This document shows, one piece after another, positions 28,901 through 42,409 of a DNA stretch of 64,000 bases. The notes beneath the pieces were generated by a model, which saw only the letters and a list, made by a program, of their open reading frames with translations, made no database searches and was not told where the DNA came from. Every line of letters begins with the position of its first letter. Positions within the stretch are counted from its first letter, which is position 1. Made by a program: the position numbers and the translations under genes. The stretch spans positions 124,001 through 188,000 of the forward strand of contig NZ_JACHHW010000004.1 of assembly GCF_014202945.1 (NCBI RefSeq). Reading direction: 5' to 3'. The stretch comes from Zhongshania antarctica. Its GTDB lineage: Bacteria > Pseudomonadota > Gammaproteobacteria > Pseudomonadales > Spongiibacteraceae.

Positions 28901-29881
28901 GCCGGTAGCACCGTGTTGCGGGGCCAGCGCCTAGATTTTCACCGCAAGTGGCAGGAATTGAGCTACCGCATGCAGGCGCTGCGGGATAATTCTGAGTGCG
29001 CGCAGCAAGAGTTCGACGGCTTGGTTGAGGCCGATCCCGGCTTGAGCAGCAAACTCAGTTTTGATGCCCAGCTGGATGTTGCCGCGCCTTACATTAAAAC
29101 GGGTGTGCGGCCTCGGGTCGCGATACTGCGCGAACAGGGCGTTAACGGCCAAATGGAAATGGCTGCAGCCTTTGATCGCGCTGGTTTTAGCGCGGTTGAC
29201 GTGCATATGAGCGACATCCTCAGTGGCCGCGTGAGTCTGGCTGACTTTAAGGGGCTGGCTGCGTGTGGTGGCTTCTCTTACGGCGACGTACTTGGCGCCG
29301 GTGAGGGCTGGGCAAAAACCATTTTGTTCAATGCCAGAGCAAGAGATGAGTTTGCCGCGTATTTTCAGCGGGGAGATACGTTCTCTCTCGGTGTTTGCAA
29401 TGGTTGCCAGATGATGTCGAATTTACATTCGCTGATTCCTGGCGCGGAATTTTGGCCGCGTTTTGTGCGCAACCGCTCAGAACAGTTCGAGGCGCGGGTA
29501 GCCCAGCTTGAAATTCCAGAATCACCCTCCATATTACTTGCTGGCATGGCAGGTTCTCACTTGCCGGTGGCAATTGCGCATGGAGAAGGGCGTGCGGAGT
29601 TTGCAGATGCGAGTCAGCTCGGTAATTTGCAGCGGTCTGGTAAAGTGGCGCTACAATTTATTGATAATCATTTGGCGGTGACCGAACAGTATCCGGCCAA
29701 TCCGAATGGTTCCCCGGCAGGTATTGCTGGCGCCAGTAGCGCCGATGGTCGGGTAACCATCATGATGCCTCACCCCGAACGGGTTTTCCGCACCGTGCAG
29801 AACTCTTGGATCGCGGATAACTCGGTAGAGGACAGCGGCTGGATGCGCTTATTCCGCAATGCTAGGGTTTGGGTGGGATAA
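25994..29881 (+). CDS. purL: Phosphoribosylformylglycinamidine synthase PurL
   Basis: 1295 residues, equal to the E. coli large-type enzyme. Start ATG 25994 begins [13 protein letters not shown]; a TTG 12 bases earlier lacks family similarity. The N-terminal domain, the two AIRS-type synthase halves ([50 protein letters not shown]) and a C-terminal glutaminase with GVCNGCQMM (Cys nucleophile), AHGEGRAEF and PHPERVFR are complete. It makes FGAM in purine synthesis using glutamine ammonia. Confidence 0.98.
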   Translation: MLIIPGAPALSDFRIAKLVASLTGDIPSLRGLSAQYIHLVDTAVALDSERTAVLSQLLQYGPRAAFAESDGLSFFVVPRPGTISPWSSKASDIARNCGLDMIARIERGVLYRVDLAAPLEEGERSALLAAIHDRMVETVLTSPEGAEVLFSRQTPKPMQAVDVLVGGRDALVAANSELGLALAEDEIDYLLESFQQLGRNPSDVELMMFAQANSEHCRHKIFNASWTIDGEAQSHSLFGMIKNTYQLGGEDVLSAYSDNAAVVKGHRAGRFYPEPGTAEYTYHEEDIHLLMKVETHNHPTAISPFSGAGTGSGGEIRDEGAVGRGSKPKVGLSGFSVSNLRVPGYEQPWEADYGKPGRIVSALDIMLEGPIGGAAFNNEFGRPNLCGYFRSFEENAFGANGEERRGYHKPIMIAGGYGNVKAEHVLKTEFPAGYKLIALGGPAMLIGLGGGAASSMSSGASTEDLDFASVQRQNPEMERRCQEVIDRCWAMGENNPIAFIHDVGAGGLSNAFPELVKDGGCGGDFDLRKVPNDEPGMSPLEIWCNESQERYVMAIAPKDLAVFEEICARERAAYAVVGESTSDKRLRLGDTHFDNNPVDLPMSILFGKPPKMNREFNRQKLSLPSFEPAAIKVDEALERLLALPTIASKSFLITIGDRSITGQVHRDQMVGPWQVPVADCAVTTVSYDSYAGEAMAMGERTPLALINGPASGRMAVAEAITNISATRIEKLSDIKLSANWMCAAGYGGEDEVLFDTVKAVGMEFCPALGITIPVGKDSMSMRTTWRDDEADKAITAPMSLIITAFSPVSDVRKTVTPQLRTDLGDTALLLIDLGAGKQRLGGSCLAQVYQQIGDTAPDIDDPKLLPGFFNAVQQLLEDEKIIAYHDRSDGGTAITLLEMAFAGHCGLDIDLGSGGTVHGALFAEEAGAVLQVKASDLSGVMAVFAEHDLSDLVQNIGSATAGNDVQMRFAGSTVLRGQRLDFHRKWQELSYRMQALRDNSECAQQEFDGLVEADPGLSSKLSFDAQLDVAAPYIKTGVRPRVAILREQGVNGQMEMAAAFDRAGFSAVDVHMSDILSGRVSLADFKGLAACGGFSYGDVLGAGEGWAKTILFNARARDEFAAYFQRGDTFSLGVCNGCQMMSNLHSLIPGAEFWPRFVRNRSEQFEARVAQLEIPESPSILLAGMAGSHLPVAIAHGEGRAEFADASQLGNLQRSGKVALQFIDNHLAVTEQYPANPNGSPAGIAGASSADGRVTIMMPHPERVFRTVQNSWIADNSVEDSGWMRLFRNARVWVG

Positions 29882-29886
29882 GTTTA

Positions 29887-29923
29887 ATATTAAGAGGCCG
29901 GTTTTTTACCGGCCTCTTAATAT
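29887..29923 (+). terminator. Long hairpin after purL (probable terminator)
   Basis: A perfect 15-base stem (ATATTAAGAGGCCGG and its complement) with a seven-base loop containing TTTTTT, six bases past the purL stop. No classic T run follows, so it may work as a terminator or simply as a stabilising hairpin. Confidence 0.6.
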
Positions 29924-29930
29924 ATATGTA

Positions 29931-30071
29931 GAGACCTTCACACATACGCCGAGATTTTGTTCTCTGGCAAGGAAAAAGCGCACGGAAAGAGGGAGTTTAT
30001 AAGTATAAATGACCGATTGAGTACGATTTTGACGTAGCCAGAGGGCAAAATAGTTAGCGTGTGAAGGTCTC
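29931..30071. mobile_element. MITE-like palindromic element (141 bp)
   Basis: Ends in perfect 13-base terminal inverted repeats, GAGACCTTCACAC at 29931-29943 and GTGTGAAGGTCTC at 30059-30071. Further in, GATTTTGTTCTCTGGC (29953-29968) has a near-complement GCCAGAGGGCAAAAT (30037-30051), so the element folds into a long hairpin. Both ends touch the trinucleotide GTA (29928-29930 and 30072-30074), a likely 3-base target duplication. No reading frame is inside. Terminal GAGACCTT resembles ends of some IS5-family elements; the link to a family is an inference. It lies between purL and secD. Confidence 0.65.
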
Positions 30072-30147
30072 GTAGTGTGGGTGTTAGGGGTGTCTCGCCC
30101 AGTGTTAAACGGACACCGTCGCAACAGGCGGTTTTGGTGGAAATAGA

Positions 30148-32022
30148 ATGTTAAATAAATATCCGCTCTGGAAAAACCTGCTGATTTTGGCGGTTCTGGG
30201 CTTAGGTTTACTGTACGCGGTTCCCAATTTGTACCGGCCAGACCCGGCTTTGCAGATTTCTGGGGAGAGCAGTGGTGTCATCATTGACCAAGCCCAGATG
30301 GAACGCTTGTCAGCGGCATTGGAAGCCAGTGGTATTAAGCACTTTGGCGAAAAGGCCAATGAGACTGGTAAAAGTGGCTTGATTCGTTTGTACGATGCCG
30401 ACGTGCAGCTCCGCGCTCAGCGGGTAGTGCAGCGCAGTTTAGGTGACGGCTTTATTGTGGCCTTGAATTTGGCGTCGAACACGCCGCAATGGCTCAGTAA
30501 TCTTGGTGCGCAAGCGATGAAGCTTGGTCTCGACCTGAGTGGAGGGGTGCACTTCTTACTTGAAGTCGATACCGATTCAGCCATTGCGACTCGCCTTGAA
30601 CACTATAATTCCGGAATTAAAAAGAAACTGCGTGAAGACGGTGTGCGTGGTTTAGTAAGTTTGGGCGACGAGGGTGTTATCACCGGTAAGTTTACGTCGG
30701 CGGAATTGCGCGACTCAGCATTGAGTATCATCAAGAAAGAGTTTACTGAGTTAACCGCACAGCGCGTGGATTCAACGGTTGGAGACAGCGCTTTTTATCT
30801 CAGCGCCTTAATCAGTGAAGCCAAACGCAAAGAGATTGAAGATTACGCTGTTGGTCAAAACTTAACGACTTTGCGCAACCGCGTGAACGAGCTGGGTGTG
30901 TCTGAGCCCTTGGTGCAGCGCCAAGGCCGCAATCGGATTGTGGTTGAGTTGCCCGGTATTCAAGATACTGCCGAAGCTAAGCGGATCTTGGGTAAAACCG
31001 CGAACCTCGACTTTAGATTAGAGGCTCGTTATGACGCGCCTACTTCTGATCGTGAGCAATTTGAATTTCGCAACCCAGGTCAAGGCGAGCCGAGTGCTTG
31101 GTTAGAGCGCGACGTGGTGATAACTGGCGAGCGGGTCGCTAATGCCCAGGCCAGTTTTGACCAAAACGGCATGCCCCAGGTCAGTATTACGCTCGATAGT
31201 GAGGGCGGTACGCTGATGCACCGCATGACTCGACACAATATCAATCGCCGTTTAGGGGTGTTGTTTATTGAGCGGAAAAGTCGCACTTATTATGAAGTGG
31301 ATGCGCAAGGCAAAGAGCAGATTGTCAAAGTGCCGTATGACGAGAAAAAAATTATCAGTTTGGCCACTATTAAAGATGCGCTTGGTGTTCAGTTCCGGAT
31401 TACCGGTTTAGACGCGCCAGGGGAAGCAGCTGAGCTGTCATTGTTACTGCGGGCTGGTGCACTTGCCGCGCCAATCGACTTTGTTGAAGAGCGCACGGTC
31501 GGGCCGTCGCTGGGCGCTGAAAATATTGCTCAGGGTTTCAATGCAGTAAAAATCGGACTTGGTTTGGTTGCGGTGTTTATGGTGGTGTACTACCGCGTGT
31601 TTGGCGTCATCGCCGTTGCCGCGCTGGGTTTTAATATTGTTTTGCTCACTGCCTGTATGTCGATGCTAGGTGCCACGCTCACACTACCGGGTATTGCGGG
31701 TATCGTTTTGACCGTGGGTATGGCGGTCGACGCCAATGTGCTGATTTTCTCGCGAATACGAGAAGAGCTAAAAGCGGGCTTATCGGTACAGCACGCAATT
31801 GAGGCGGGTTACGGTCGCGCCTTTGTCACCATTATGGACTCAAATATTACGACCTTGCTGGTGGCAGTAATTCTGTATGCAGTAGGAACGGGGCCGGTAC
31901 GCGGCTTTGCGGTCACCTTATCGCTGGGGATAATCACCTCAATGTTTACTGCGATTATGGGTACACGGGCAATTGTGAATATGCTTTACGGCGGTCGTCG
32001 CGTCACTAAGCTGGCGATCTAG
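30148..32022 (+). CDS. secD: Protein translocase subunit SecD
   Basis: 624 residues. SecD assists SecYEG export with a proton-motive-force step. An N-terminal span is followed by a large periplasmic region (GLDLSGGVHFLLEVD, NRVNELGVSEPLVQRQGRNRIVVELPG) and five C-terminal spans with GMAVDANVLIFSRIREEL. TGGTGGAAATAGA precedes ATG 30148. SecF follows 9 bases after the stop. YajC, usually encoded directly upstream, is missing; a MITE-like element is found there. Confidence 0.97.
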   Translation: MLNKYPLWKNLLILAVLGLGLLYAVPNLYRPDPALQISGESSGVIIDQAQMERLSAALEASGIKHFGEKANETGKSGLIRLYDADVQLRAQRVVQRSLGDGFIVALNLASNTPQWLSNLGAQAMKLGLDLSGGVHFLLEVDTDSAIATRLEHYNSGIKKKLREDGVRGLVSLGDEGVITGKFTSAELRDSALSIIKKEFTELTAQRVDSTVGDSAFYLSALISEAKRKEIEDYAVGQNLTTLRNRVNELGVSEPLVQRQGRNRIVVELPGIQDTAEAKRILGKTANLDFRLEARYDAPTSDREQFEFRNPGQGEPSAWLERDVVITGERVANAQASFDQNGMPQVSITLDSEGGTLMHRMTRHNINRRLGVLFIERKSRTYYEVDAQGKEQIVKVPYDEKKIISLATIKDALGVQFRITGLDAPGEAAELSLLLRAGALAAPIDFVEERTVGPSLGAENIAQGFNAVKIGLGLVAVFMVVYYRVFGVIAVAALGFNIVLLTACMSMLGATLTLPGIAGIVLTVGMAVDANVLIFSRIREELKAGLSVQHAIEAGYGRAFVTIMDSNITTLLVAVILYAVGTGPVRGFAVTLSLGIITSMFTAIMGTRAIVNMLYGGRRVTKLAI

Positions 32023-32031
32023 GGGAAACAT

Positions 32032-32955
32032 ATGTCTGAGAATACAAAAATTATCGATTTTATGGGCTTGCGTAAGCTCGCCACCGTGCTTTCTACCTGT
32101 TTAGTTGTGGTTGCAATTGGCTTGCTTGCCTTTAAAGGCCTGAATTTTGGCTTGGATTTTACCGGTGGCACCTTAATTGAGGTCATTTACGAAGAGCCTG
32201 TCGCCCTACCAGAGGTGAGGGATCAGCTTAAAACTGCTGGCTACGATAACGCGGTGGTGGTGAATTTTGGTTCTGATACTGATGTGTTGGTGCGTTTACC
32301 ACAGGGTATGAGCCCGACTCTCGGTGAAGAGGTACTGAAAGTCCTGAAAAACGGCGCGGCGGGTGAAATCGATTTGCGCCGCATTGAATTTGTCGGTCCG
32401 CAGGTAGGCGAAGAGTTGCGCGAGCAGGGTGGTTTGGCTGTGTTGCTGGCGCTTGTCGTTGTCCTTATTTACGTTGCGATGCGCTTCCAAATTAAGTTTT
32501 CTCTCGGTGCGGTAGCGGCGTTGGGCCATGATGTCATCATAACCTTGGGTGTTTTCGCCCTAGTGGGCTGGGATTTCGATCTCACCGTATTGGCGGCCGT
32601 TCTGGCGGTAATCGGTTACTCGCTTAACGATTCTATCGTCGTTGCGGACCGAATTCGTGAAAACCTGCGTAAATTACGTAAGCACGACGCGGTTGAAGTG
32701 ATCAATATCTCGCTGACTGAAACCCTCGACCGTACTTTGGTTACTTCCGGCACCACCTTATTGGTATTGATTGCCTTGGCGGTAGTCGGTGGCGAAATGA
32801 TCCACAGCTTCGCTCTCGCGCTACTTGTTGGTATTGGTGTGGGTACGTACTCGTCGATCTACATCGTCGCGAGCTTACTGGTAACAATGAATATCAGCCA
32901 AGATGACTTGATCGTGCAGGAGAAGGAAGGGGCAGAGGTAGATGATTTGCCTTAA
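32032..32955 (+). CDS. secF: Protein translocase subunit SecF
   Basis: 307 residues with six membrane spans, the conserved GLDFTGGTLIEV at residue about 43 and GYSLNDSIVVADRIRENL in the C-terminal half. Partner of SecD in the accessory translocase complex, encoded 9 bases after it. Confidence 0.97.
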   Translation: MSENTKIIDFMGLRKLATVLSTCLVVVAIGLLAFKGLNFGLDFTGGTLIEVIYEEPVALPEVRDQLKTAGYDNAVVVNFGSDTDVLVRLPQGMSPTLGEEVLKVLKNGAAGEIDLRRIEFVGPQVGEELREQGGLAVLLALVVVLIYVAMRFQIKFSLGAVAALGHDVIITLGVFALVGWDFDLTVLAAVLAVIGYSLNDSIVVADRIRENLRKLRKHDAVEVINISLTETLDRTLVTSGTTLLVLIALAVVGGEMIHSFALALLVGIGVGTYSSIYIVASLLVTMNISQDDLIVQEKEGAEVDDLP

Positions 32956-32960
32956 GTTGA

Positions 32961-33113
32961 GTCTGACGTCTGGGGTCTGACGTTGGAAGAGGAGGCAGTC
33001 GGGCGTCTGCGGTCGGACGTAAAAAAAGCGCATTTGATGCGCTTTTTTTGCAACAGACACATCGTGTCTATGTTTTTGACCTTACGTCAGACATCCGACT
33101 CCAGACGTCCGAC
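32961..33113. repeat. Imperfect inverted repeat flanking the secF terminator
   Basis: GTCTGACGTCTGGGGTCTGACGT occurs at 32961 and its near-complement at 33091-33113 (19 of 23 bases match). The arm is itself a double copy of the word GTCTGACGT; a related word GTCGGACGT lies at 33012. Both arms surround the secF/suhB terminator. It may be a genome-wide intergenic repeat. Confidence 0.55.
33021..33049. terminator. Bidirectional terminator between secF and suhB
   Basis: A perfect 13-base stem (AAAAAAAGCGCAT/ATGCGCTTTTTTT) with a three-base loop serves both convergent genes. Confidence 0.88.
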
Positions 33114-33119
33114 TAATCC

Positions 33120-33923
33120 CTATCGCAATTTCTCTAAATGCGGGCGCACTGCCTGCAGTAATCCCTTCAAGCACTTGGGATTGGCTGCAACGATATTGCC
33201 GCTTTCAAAATAATTGCCACCGCCACTGAAATCACTGACCAAACCACCGGCTTCGCGCACGAGCAGGATGCCTGCCGCGATGTCCCATTTGCTCAGGCCA
33301 ATTTCCCAGAATCCGTCGAGACGTCCGGCCGCAACATAGGCTAAGTCGAGTGAGGCGGCACCAGCACGGCGGACACCCGCTGTTTCCGCGGCCACGGCTT
33401 CTAGGCTGCGCATATAAGCTGGCAGGTGTTGAGCGTTATGGGCTTTAAACGGAATGCCGGTGCCGATTAAGGCGCCTTCTAAGCTCGGGTTCATAGTAAC
33501 CCGCACTCTGCGGCCATTTACCTGCGCACCGCGACCACGGCTGGCGGTAAATTCTTCGCGCCGAATCGGGTCGAGAATCACTGCGTGTTCGATTTGACCC
33601 TGAAATACACAGGCAATCGAAATGGCAAAGTGGGGAATGCCGCGCACAAAGTTGGTTGTGCCGTCGATGGGGTCGATAATCCACTGGTAATCGCTGTCGG
33701 CATTGCCGGACGCGCCGGACTCTTCGCCCAGAAAACCGTGATCAGGATAAGCTTTTTGCAGGTGATAAATGATCTCCTGCTCGGCTTTGCGGTCGATTTC
33801 GGTCACAAAATCGTTCTCGCCTTTGGACTCGATTTGAACGCGATCCAGTTGTTCAGATGCGCGAGCGATAATGTCTCCCGCCTTACGGGCGGCGCGCAAT
33901 GCGATATTCAGCATGGGTTGCAT
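33120..33923 (-). CDS. suhB: Inositol-1-monophosphatase SuhB
   Basis: 267 residues from ATG 33923 (MQPMLNIALRAARKAG, like the family start); a TTG 24 bases upstream is less likely. Metal-binding motifs are complete: GEESGASG, DPIDGTTNFVRGIPHF and WDIAAGILLVREAGG. It dephosphorylates inositol monophosphate; in E. coli SuhB also joins the rRNA antitermination complex, which is likely the main role here. Confidence 0.95.
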   Translation of the reverse strand: MQPMLNIALRAARKAGDIIARASEQLDRVQIESKGENDFVTEIDRKAEQEIIYHLQKAYPDHGFLGEESGASGNADSDYQWIIDPIDGTTNFVRGIPHFAISIACVFQGQIEHAVILDPIRREEFTASRGRGAQVNGRRVRVTMNPSLEGALIGTGIPFKAHNAQHLPAYMRSLEAVAAETAGVRRAGAASLDLAYVAAGRLDGFWEIGLSKWDIAAGILLVREAGGLVSDFSGGGNYFESGNIVAANPKCLKGLLQAVRPHLEKLR

Positions 33924-34033
33924 AGTACTAAGGCCTTGAATGTGCAAGCAATTGGAGGCGCATTATAACAGAGACTCGGCGTCCGACGGAGGCCTAATTT
34001 CATTGTTTCGTTAGGGCCTTCCTGTTAGACTGA

Positions 34034-35734
<1,701 letters not shown>

Positions 35735-35761
35735 TAAACCACTGTGCAGTGCATAGGCTAG

Positions 35762-37960
<2,199 letters not shown>

Positions 37961-37963
37961 GTT

Positions 37964-37991
37964 TTAAGGGGCAGCAAAAGCTGCCCCTTAA
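37964..37991 (+). terminator. Hairpin after eno (possible attenuating terminator)
   Basis: An 11-base perfect stem TTAAGGGGCAG/CTGCCCCTTAA with a six-base loop directly past the eno stop, without a T run. It may stabilise the eno message or reduce readthrough into ftsB. Confidence 0.5.
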
Positions 37992-38045
37992 ATGACGTTG
38001 CGGGGTATTGAGGATCAGTATGGGTATGAGTGAGATGGCAGCACT

Positions 38046-38324
38046 ATGACGCGCCGGCGATTGCTTTTATTACTGCTGGTCATTTTGACGATGCTGCAGT
38101 TTAGGCTGTGGACGGGTACGGGTAGTTGGGAGCAAATTACCAGTTTACGTCGGGATATCGTTCAACAGAAAAAAGTTAACGACGATTTAAATCAGCGTAA
38201 TGAACGCCTATATGGCGAAGTACGCAGTTTAAAAAACGATCTCGATAGTATTGAAGAGCGCGCCCGCAATGATATGGGCCTGATTAAGAGCGACGAGACC
38301 TTCTATCTCATCGTTGAAGAATAG
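38046..38324 (+). CDS. ftsB: Cell division protein FtsB
   Basis: 92 residues: one N-terminal membrane span (LLLLLLVILTMLQFRLW), then a periplasmic coiled coil (QQKKVNDDLNQRNERLYGEVRSLK) and a conserved ARNDMGLIKSDETFY end. It connects FtsQ and FtsL in the divisome. Its place between eno and ispD is the standard one. Confidence 0.94.
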   Translation: MTRRRLLLLLLVILTMLQFRLWTGTGSWEQITSLRRDIVQQKKVNDDLNQRNERLYGEVRSLKNDLDSIEERARNDMGLIKSDETFYLIVEE

Positions 38325-38367
38325 TTGGAACAGAATAATAGCTTGAAACGAAACAGGCAGTGCGAAC

Positions 38368-39084
38368 ATGATTGACGATAAGGCAGTTGTATCTCGCCTT
38401 TGGGCGGTAGTGCCCGCCGCAGGTCGAGGCAGCCGCTTTGGCGCAGCCCTTCCTAAACAATATTTGCCCTTAGCCGGCAAAACGGTCATTGAGCACAGCA
38501 TCGCTGCATTGTTGCGTTGTCCTGAGATCAATGAGGTGCTTGTCGCGCTGCATGCGGATGACAAGACCTTTATCGAACTCGCCTGTGCTAAGCATCCAAA
38601 AGTAAAATCTGTCACTGGTGGTCTAGAGCGCGCGGAGTCTGTAGAACTGGCGCTTGCGGCGCTTACCGGTGCTGCGGCGACGGATTGGGTGCTGGTGCAT
38701 GACGCTGCGAGGCCTTGTCTTAGTGACGCCGACGTTCAAGCTTTATTGCTAAAGGGTCGTGAGCATCCGCTAGGAGCAATATTGGCGGCGCGGGTGGTTG
38801 ATACTGTTAAACGAGGCAACGCCCTCCGAGAAGCGGTCGAAACAGTTGATAGAAATGCATTGTGGAGGGCGTTAACACCGCAGCTATTTCGTTACGGTGA
38901 GCTTCGTGCTGCGCTCAAACACTGTCGTGAGCACGCTTTGCCGGTAACCGACGAGGCCTCGGCAATGGAGCAATTTGGCGGGCGGCCCCTCTTGGTTGAA
39001 GGCAGTCACCGTAATATTAAGATTACCTATCCTGATGACCTCACTATAGCGACGGCTTTTTTGGCTGGAGGCGTGAATGACTAG
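38368..39084 (+). CDS. ispD: 2-C-methyl-D-erythritol 4-phosphate cytidylyltransferase IspD
   Basis: 238 residues. The nucleotide-binding loop [21 protein letters not shown] is present, as are [12 protein letters not shown] and a conserved TPQLF segment. It makes CDP-methylerythritol in the non-mevalonate isoprenoid pathway. The stop overlaps the ispF start by eight bases. Confidence 0.97.
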   Translation: MIDDKAVVSRLWAVVPAAGRGSRFGAALPKQYLPLAGKTVIEHSIAALLRCPEINEVLVALHADDKTFIELACAKHPKVKSVTGGLERAESVELALAALTGAAATDWVLVHDAARPCLSDADVQALLLKGREHPLGAILAARVVDTVKRGNALREAVETVDRNALWRALTPQLFRYGELRAALKHCREHALPVTDEASAMEQFGGRPLLVEGSHRNIKITYPDDLTIATAFLAGGVND

Positions 39085-39568
39085 AATTCGTATTGGCCAT
39101 GGCTATGATGTCCATCGCCTAGATGAGGGCGATGGCATTCATTTGTGCGGGGTTTGGGTGCCGTGTGCGTACCGACTCATTGCGCATTCAGATGGTGATG
39201 TTGCCCTTCATGCGCTCTGTGACGCATTGCTTGGGGCTTTGGCATTGGGTGATATTGGCAAGCACTTCCCAGATACCGATCCGCGCTATAAAGGCGCTGA
39301 CAGTGCGCAGTTATTGACGCATTGCTATCAATTAATCCAGCGTGAGGGCTATGCGCTGGGCAATGCGGATCTCACCATTGCAGCGCAAACGCCTAAACTC
39401 GCGAGTTTTATTCCCGCCATGCGCGAGTCCATTGCCAAGGCCTTGAACCTAGAAATTGGCCAGATTAGCGTAAAAGCAACCACCACCGAAAAATTAGGTT
39501 TTGTCGGCCGCAGCGAAGGTATTGCGGTAGACGCCGTGGTGTTGTTGGAGCGTGGCGATGTTGCCTGA
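39077..39568 (+). CDS. ispF: 2-C-methyl-D-erythritol 2,4-cyclodiphosphate synthase IspF
   Basis: 163 residues with [12 protein letters not shown] (zinc Asp and His), [18 protein letters not shown] and [17 protein letters not shown]. Next step of the same isoprenoid route as IspD. Confidence 0.97.
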   Translation: MTRIRIGHGYDVHRLDEGDGIHLCGVWVPCAYRLIAHSDGDVALHALCDALLGALALGDIGKHFPDTDPRYKGADSAQLLTHCYQLIQREGYALGNADLTIAAQTPKLASFIPAMRESIAKALNLEIGQISVKATTTEKLGFVGRSEGIAVDAVVLLERGDVA

Positions 39569-40580
39569 TTGGCCTCGTGCACTCGGTACTCCGCAGCTTA
39601 GTGGTGTATTAAAAGCCCAACCTGAAGATTTTGTGGTGGAAGAGGTTTTCCCCGTCGAATTTAGCGACGATGGCGAGTTTGACTGGCTGTGGATAGAAAA
39701 GCGCGGTGATAATACGGAGTATGTCGCTAGGCAATTGGCGCGCTTAGCGGGTGTGCAGCCCAAAGCCGTCACGTATTCGGGTCAGAAAGATCGCCATGCC
39801 ATCACTCGTCAGTGGTTTTGCGTGCATCTGCCAGGTAAAAACTTTCCCGCGTGGGATGCGCCGGAAACGGAAACCTGGAAAATACTGCGCAAGGGCCGCC
39901 ACCGTCAAAAGCTGCGTTTGGGCAGCCATCGCTATAACCGATTCACCTTGTGCTTAAGTGCCCTAGAGGGTGATCTTGACGATCTTGGCCACCGAGTGGC
40001 GCAGCTATCTCAGGGCGTGCCGAATTACTTTGGTGAGCAGCGCTTTGGCCACCAAGGCGGCAATATTAGCGCTTGCCAACAGTGGTTTGCGGGTACGTTA
40101 ACGCCGGGCCGTTTTGAGCGCAGCATGTATCTTTCTGCGGCCAGGTCTTACCTGTTTAATACCGTATTGGCGAATCGGGTGCTTGATGGCAGTTGGAACA
40201 CAGGTTTAGACGGCGAGATTTACGCGCTGCGAGACAGCGGTAGCGTGTTTAGCGCTGAACGCAACGAGGAGACGTTGGCCCGATTAGCCAGTGGCGATAT
40301 TCAACCCACCGGACCGCTGTTCGGTAAGGCTGGGCGTCTCGTGGTGAGTGCTGCCGCGGCCAGTGCGGAAGAGGCGGTGTATAGCCTGCAGGAAGACTTA
40401 TGCGTGGGTTTGCTTAAACATGGTTTGAGTATGGAGAGACGGGCGCTGCGCCTGATACCTCAAGATCTCCAGTGGCAGTTTACGGGTAATAAGTCGCTGG
40501 AGCTGAGCTTTTCCTTGCCTAGGGGCTGTTTCGCCACAGCGCTTGTGCGAGAATTAATTCGCTACCCGCTGGCGAGTTAG
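39558..40580 (+). CDS. truD: tRNA pseudouridine-13 synthase TruD
   Basis: 340 residues from ATG 39558, seven bases after GGAG; GTG 39552 is an alternative. The catalytic Asp is in [14 protein letters not shown] near residue 78, followed by the TruD insertion domain and NYFGEQRFG. It overlaps the 3' end of ispF by 11 bases. surE, the usual next gene, is missing. Confidence 0.95.
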   Translation: MLPDWPRALGTPQLSGVLKAQPEDFVVEEVFPVEFSDDGEFDWLWIEKRGDNTEYVARQLARLAGVQPKAVTYSGQKDRHAITRQWFCVHLPGKNFPAWDAPETETWKILRKGRHRQKLRLGSHRYNRFTLCLSALEGDLDDLGHRVAQLSQGVPNYFGEQRFGHQGGNISACQQWFAGTLTPGRFERSMYLSAARSYLFNTVLANRVLDGSWNTGLDGEIYALRDSGSVFSAERNEETLARLASGDIQPTGPLFGKAGRLVVSAAAASAEEAVYSLQEDLCVGLLKHGLSMERRALRLIPQDLQWQFTGNKSLELSFSLPRGCFATALVRELIRYPLAS

Positions 40581-40657
40581 GGGCGGCAATAGCGTCGTTG
40601 TTTATTAGTGTTAATAGAGATAACTGGGTGACAATCTTAAATTTGCAAGGCATTGGG

Positions 40658-41296
40658 ATGACATCCCAGCGAACCCGGGACCGTTTAATAGAGCGCTTGA
40701 GTGAACGCGGGATCACTGATAACACGGTTCTCAATGTCATTCGCGGCACGCCGCGCCATATCTTTCTCGATGAAGCTCTGTCGCATCGCGCCTACGAAGA
40801 TAGCTCGCTACCCATTGGTTTTCAGCAAACCTTGTCGCAGCCTTATATTGTTGCTCGTATGACGGAGTTACTGCTGGCAAATGGGCCACGAGAACGGGTT
40901 TTGGAGGTAGGGACCGGCTCGGGCTATCAAACCGCGATATTGGCTCAGCTAGTAGGGCGGGTGTTTAGTGTTGAGCGAATTCGGCCCCTGCAAGAAAAAG
41001 CCCGTCAGCGTCTGCGTCAGCTGGGCCTGACCAATGTTCAGTTACGCCATGCTGACGGCGGCATGGGCTGGAAAGATCGGGGACCTTTTGACGCGATCTT
41101 ATCGGCAGCGGCACCTGCTGAAGTCCCTCAAGAGCTGCTGGCGCAGTTGGCGATGGGCGGTCGATTAGTGATACCAATTGGTCCGCAAGGCAAGCAGCAG
41201 GCCCTCTATGTTTATGATAAGACAGAAGAGGGTATTCAAGAGCAAATCATTGAGCCTGTATTATTTGTACCCTTGCTCGCGGGCTTATTGTCTTAG
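40658..41296 (+). CDS. pcm: Protein-L-isoaspartate O-methyltransferase Pcm
   Basis: 212 residues starting [14 protein letters not shown] at ATG 40658, with CAAGG upstream; this start is like that in Pseudomonas, and the in-frame TTG at 40598 is not needed. [15 protein letters not shown] binds S-adenosylmethionine. It repairs isoaspartyl residues. Located after truD without the surE gene that usually precedes it. Confidence 0.94.
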   Translation: MTSQRTRDRLIERLSERGITDNTVLNVIRGTPRHIFLDEALSHRAYEDSSLPIGFQQTLSQPYIVARMTELLLANGPRERVLEVGTGSGYQTAILAQLVGRVFSVERIRPLQEKARQRLRQLGLTNVQLRHADGGMGWKDRGPFDAILSAAAPAEVPQELLAQLAMGGRLVIPIGPQGKQQALYVYDKTEEGIQEQIIEPVLFVPLLAGLLS

Positions 41297-41335
41297 TGAG
41301 ATAACGACGTCAATTATGGCTACGAAGGAAGTTTA

Positions 41336-42241
41336 ATGAAGGGATTTTATCCTGCGGTTTTTATTCGCGGATTGGCCATGGGCGCTGCCGATGTGGTGCC
41401 TGGTGTGTCGGGTGGTACGATTGCCTTTATCACGGGCATTTATGATGAGCTCATCGAAAGTCTGAAATCGTGTAATATTCAGGCCCTTCAGTTGTTGTTC
41501 CAATCGGGCCCTACTGCTTTTTGGCAGCACATCAACGGCGGCTTTTTAATGAGCTTGCTGCTGGGTATTGCGACGAGTGTTTTGTCCTTGGCGCGCTTTA
41601 TTTCCTATGCATTACACCATCACCCAGTGCCCTTGGCGGCCTTGTTTTTCGGCTTGATACTGGCATCTGCGGTATTGGTGTACCGGCAGATTCCTGGCGC
41701 TGGCCGACAAATCGGATGGCTATTGTTCGGTATTGGCTTCGCCCTGTTGATAGGCGAATTTCGTCCTGCTGACATTGCCAGTACACCGCTCAATTTATTC
41801 CTATCTGGTGCCTTAGCGATTTGTGCCATGATTTTACCGGGCATATCGGGGAGCTTTATTTTGCTCCTTCTGGGTATGTATCAGCCGGTGATTGAGGCTG
41901 TAAAAAGTATGGATATACTTGCCCTGCTGAGCTTTATGGCCGGCTGCGGGGTGGGGTTAATGCTGTTTGTGCGTTTATTGTCTTGGCTTATGCATCATTT
42001 TCGCGCCCAGCTTTTAGCGGGCTTAAGTGGCCTGTTAATAGGCTCGTTAAGTATTATTTGGCCTTGGAAGTTAGATGCCGCCGGCGGTATCCTCGCTGAA
42101 TCCTTGGCGCCGGGCTGGCAAAATGTCTTGCCATGGCAATATGCTGTAAAAGGCGATCCCCAATTGCTATTTTCATTGGCGTTGGCATTGGTTGGTGGTG
42201 TTTTGGTACTCTTGATAGAGCGATTTGCCAAAAAAGCCTAA
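41336..42241 (+). CDS. popT: DUF368 undecaprenyl-phosphate translocase (PopT type)
   Basis: 301 residues, about eight spans. GAADVVPGVSGGTIAFITG near residue 15 and the second half LPGISGSFILLLLGMY are the inverted-topology repeats of DUF368. This family has been shown to return undecaprenyl phosphate across the membrane; that is from the published family, not from this sequence. It lies between pcm and nlpD. Confidence 0.85.
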   Translation: MKGFYPAVFIRGLAMGAADVVPGVSGGTIAFITGIYDELIESLKSCNIQALQLLFQSGPTAFWQHINGGFLMSLLLGIATSVLSLARFISYALHHHPVPLAALFFGLILASAVLVYRQIPGAGRQIGWLLFGIGFALLIGEFRPADIASTPLNLFLSGALAICAMILPGISGSFILLLLGMYQPVIEAVKSMDILALLSFMAGCGVGLMLFVRLLSWLMHHFRAQLLAGLSGLLIGSLSIIWPWKLDAAGGILAESLAPGWQNVLPWQYAVKGDPQLLFSLALALVGGVLVLLIERFAKKA

Positions 42242-42409
42242 TTTTCTTAAGAATATTTATTTCTAATAGAATCAGTTGAAAGGTCAAATAGTACTCAAAA
42301 CCGAGACATAAACGCTTTGATAGGATTAAGTTGCCACGAATATTTTTGAAATTAAATTGTCATCTACCAAAAAAAGGTTTTTTCATGCGGTTTATCGGTC
42401 CTTAATGTG

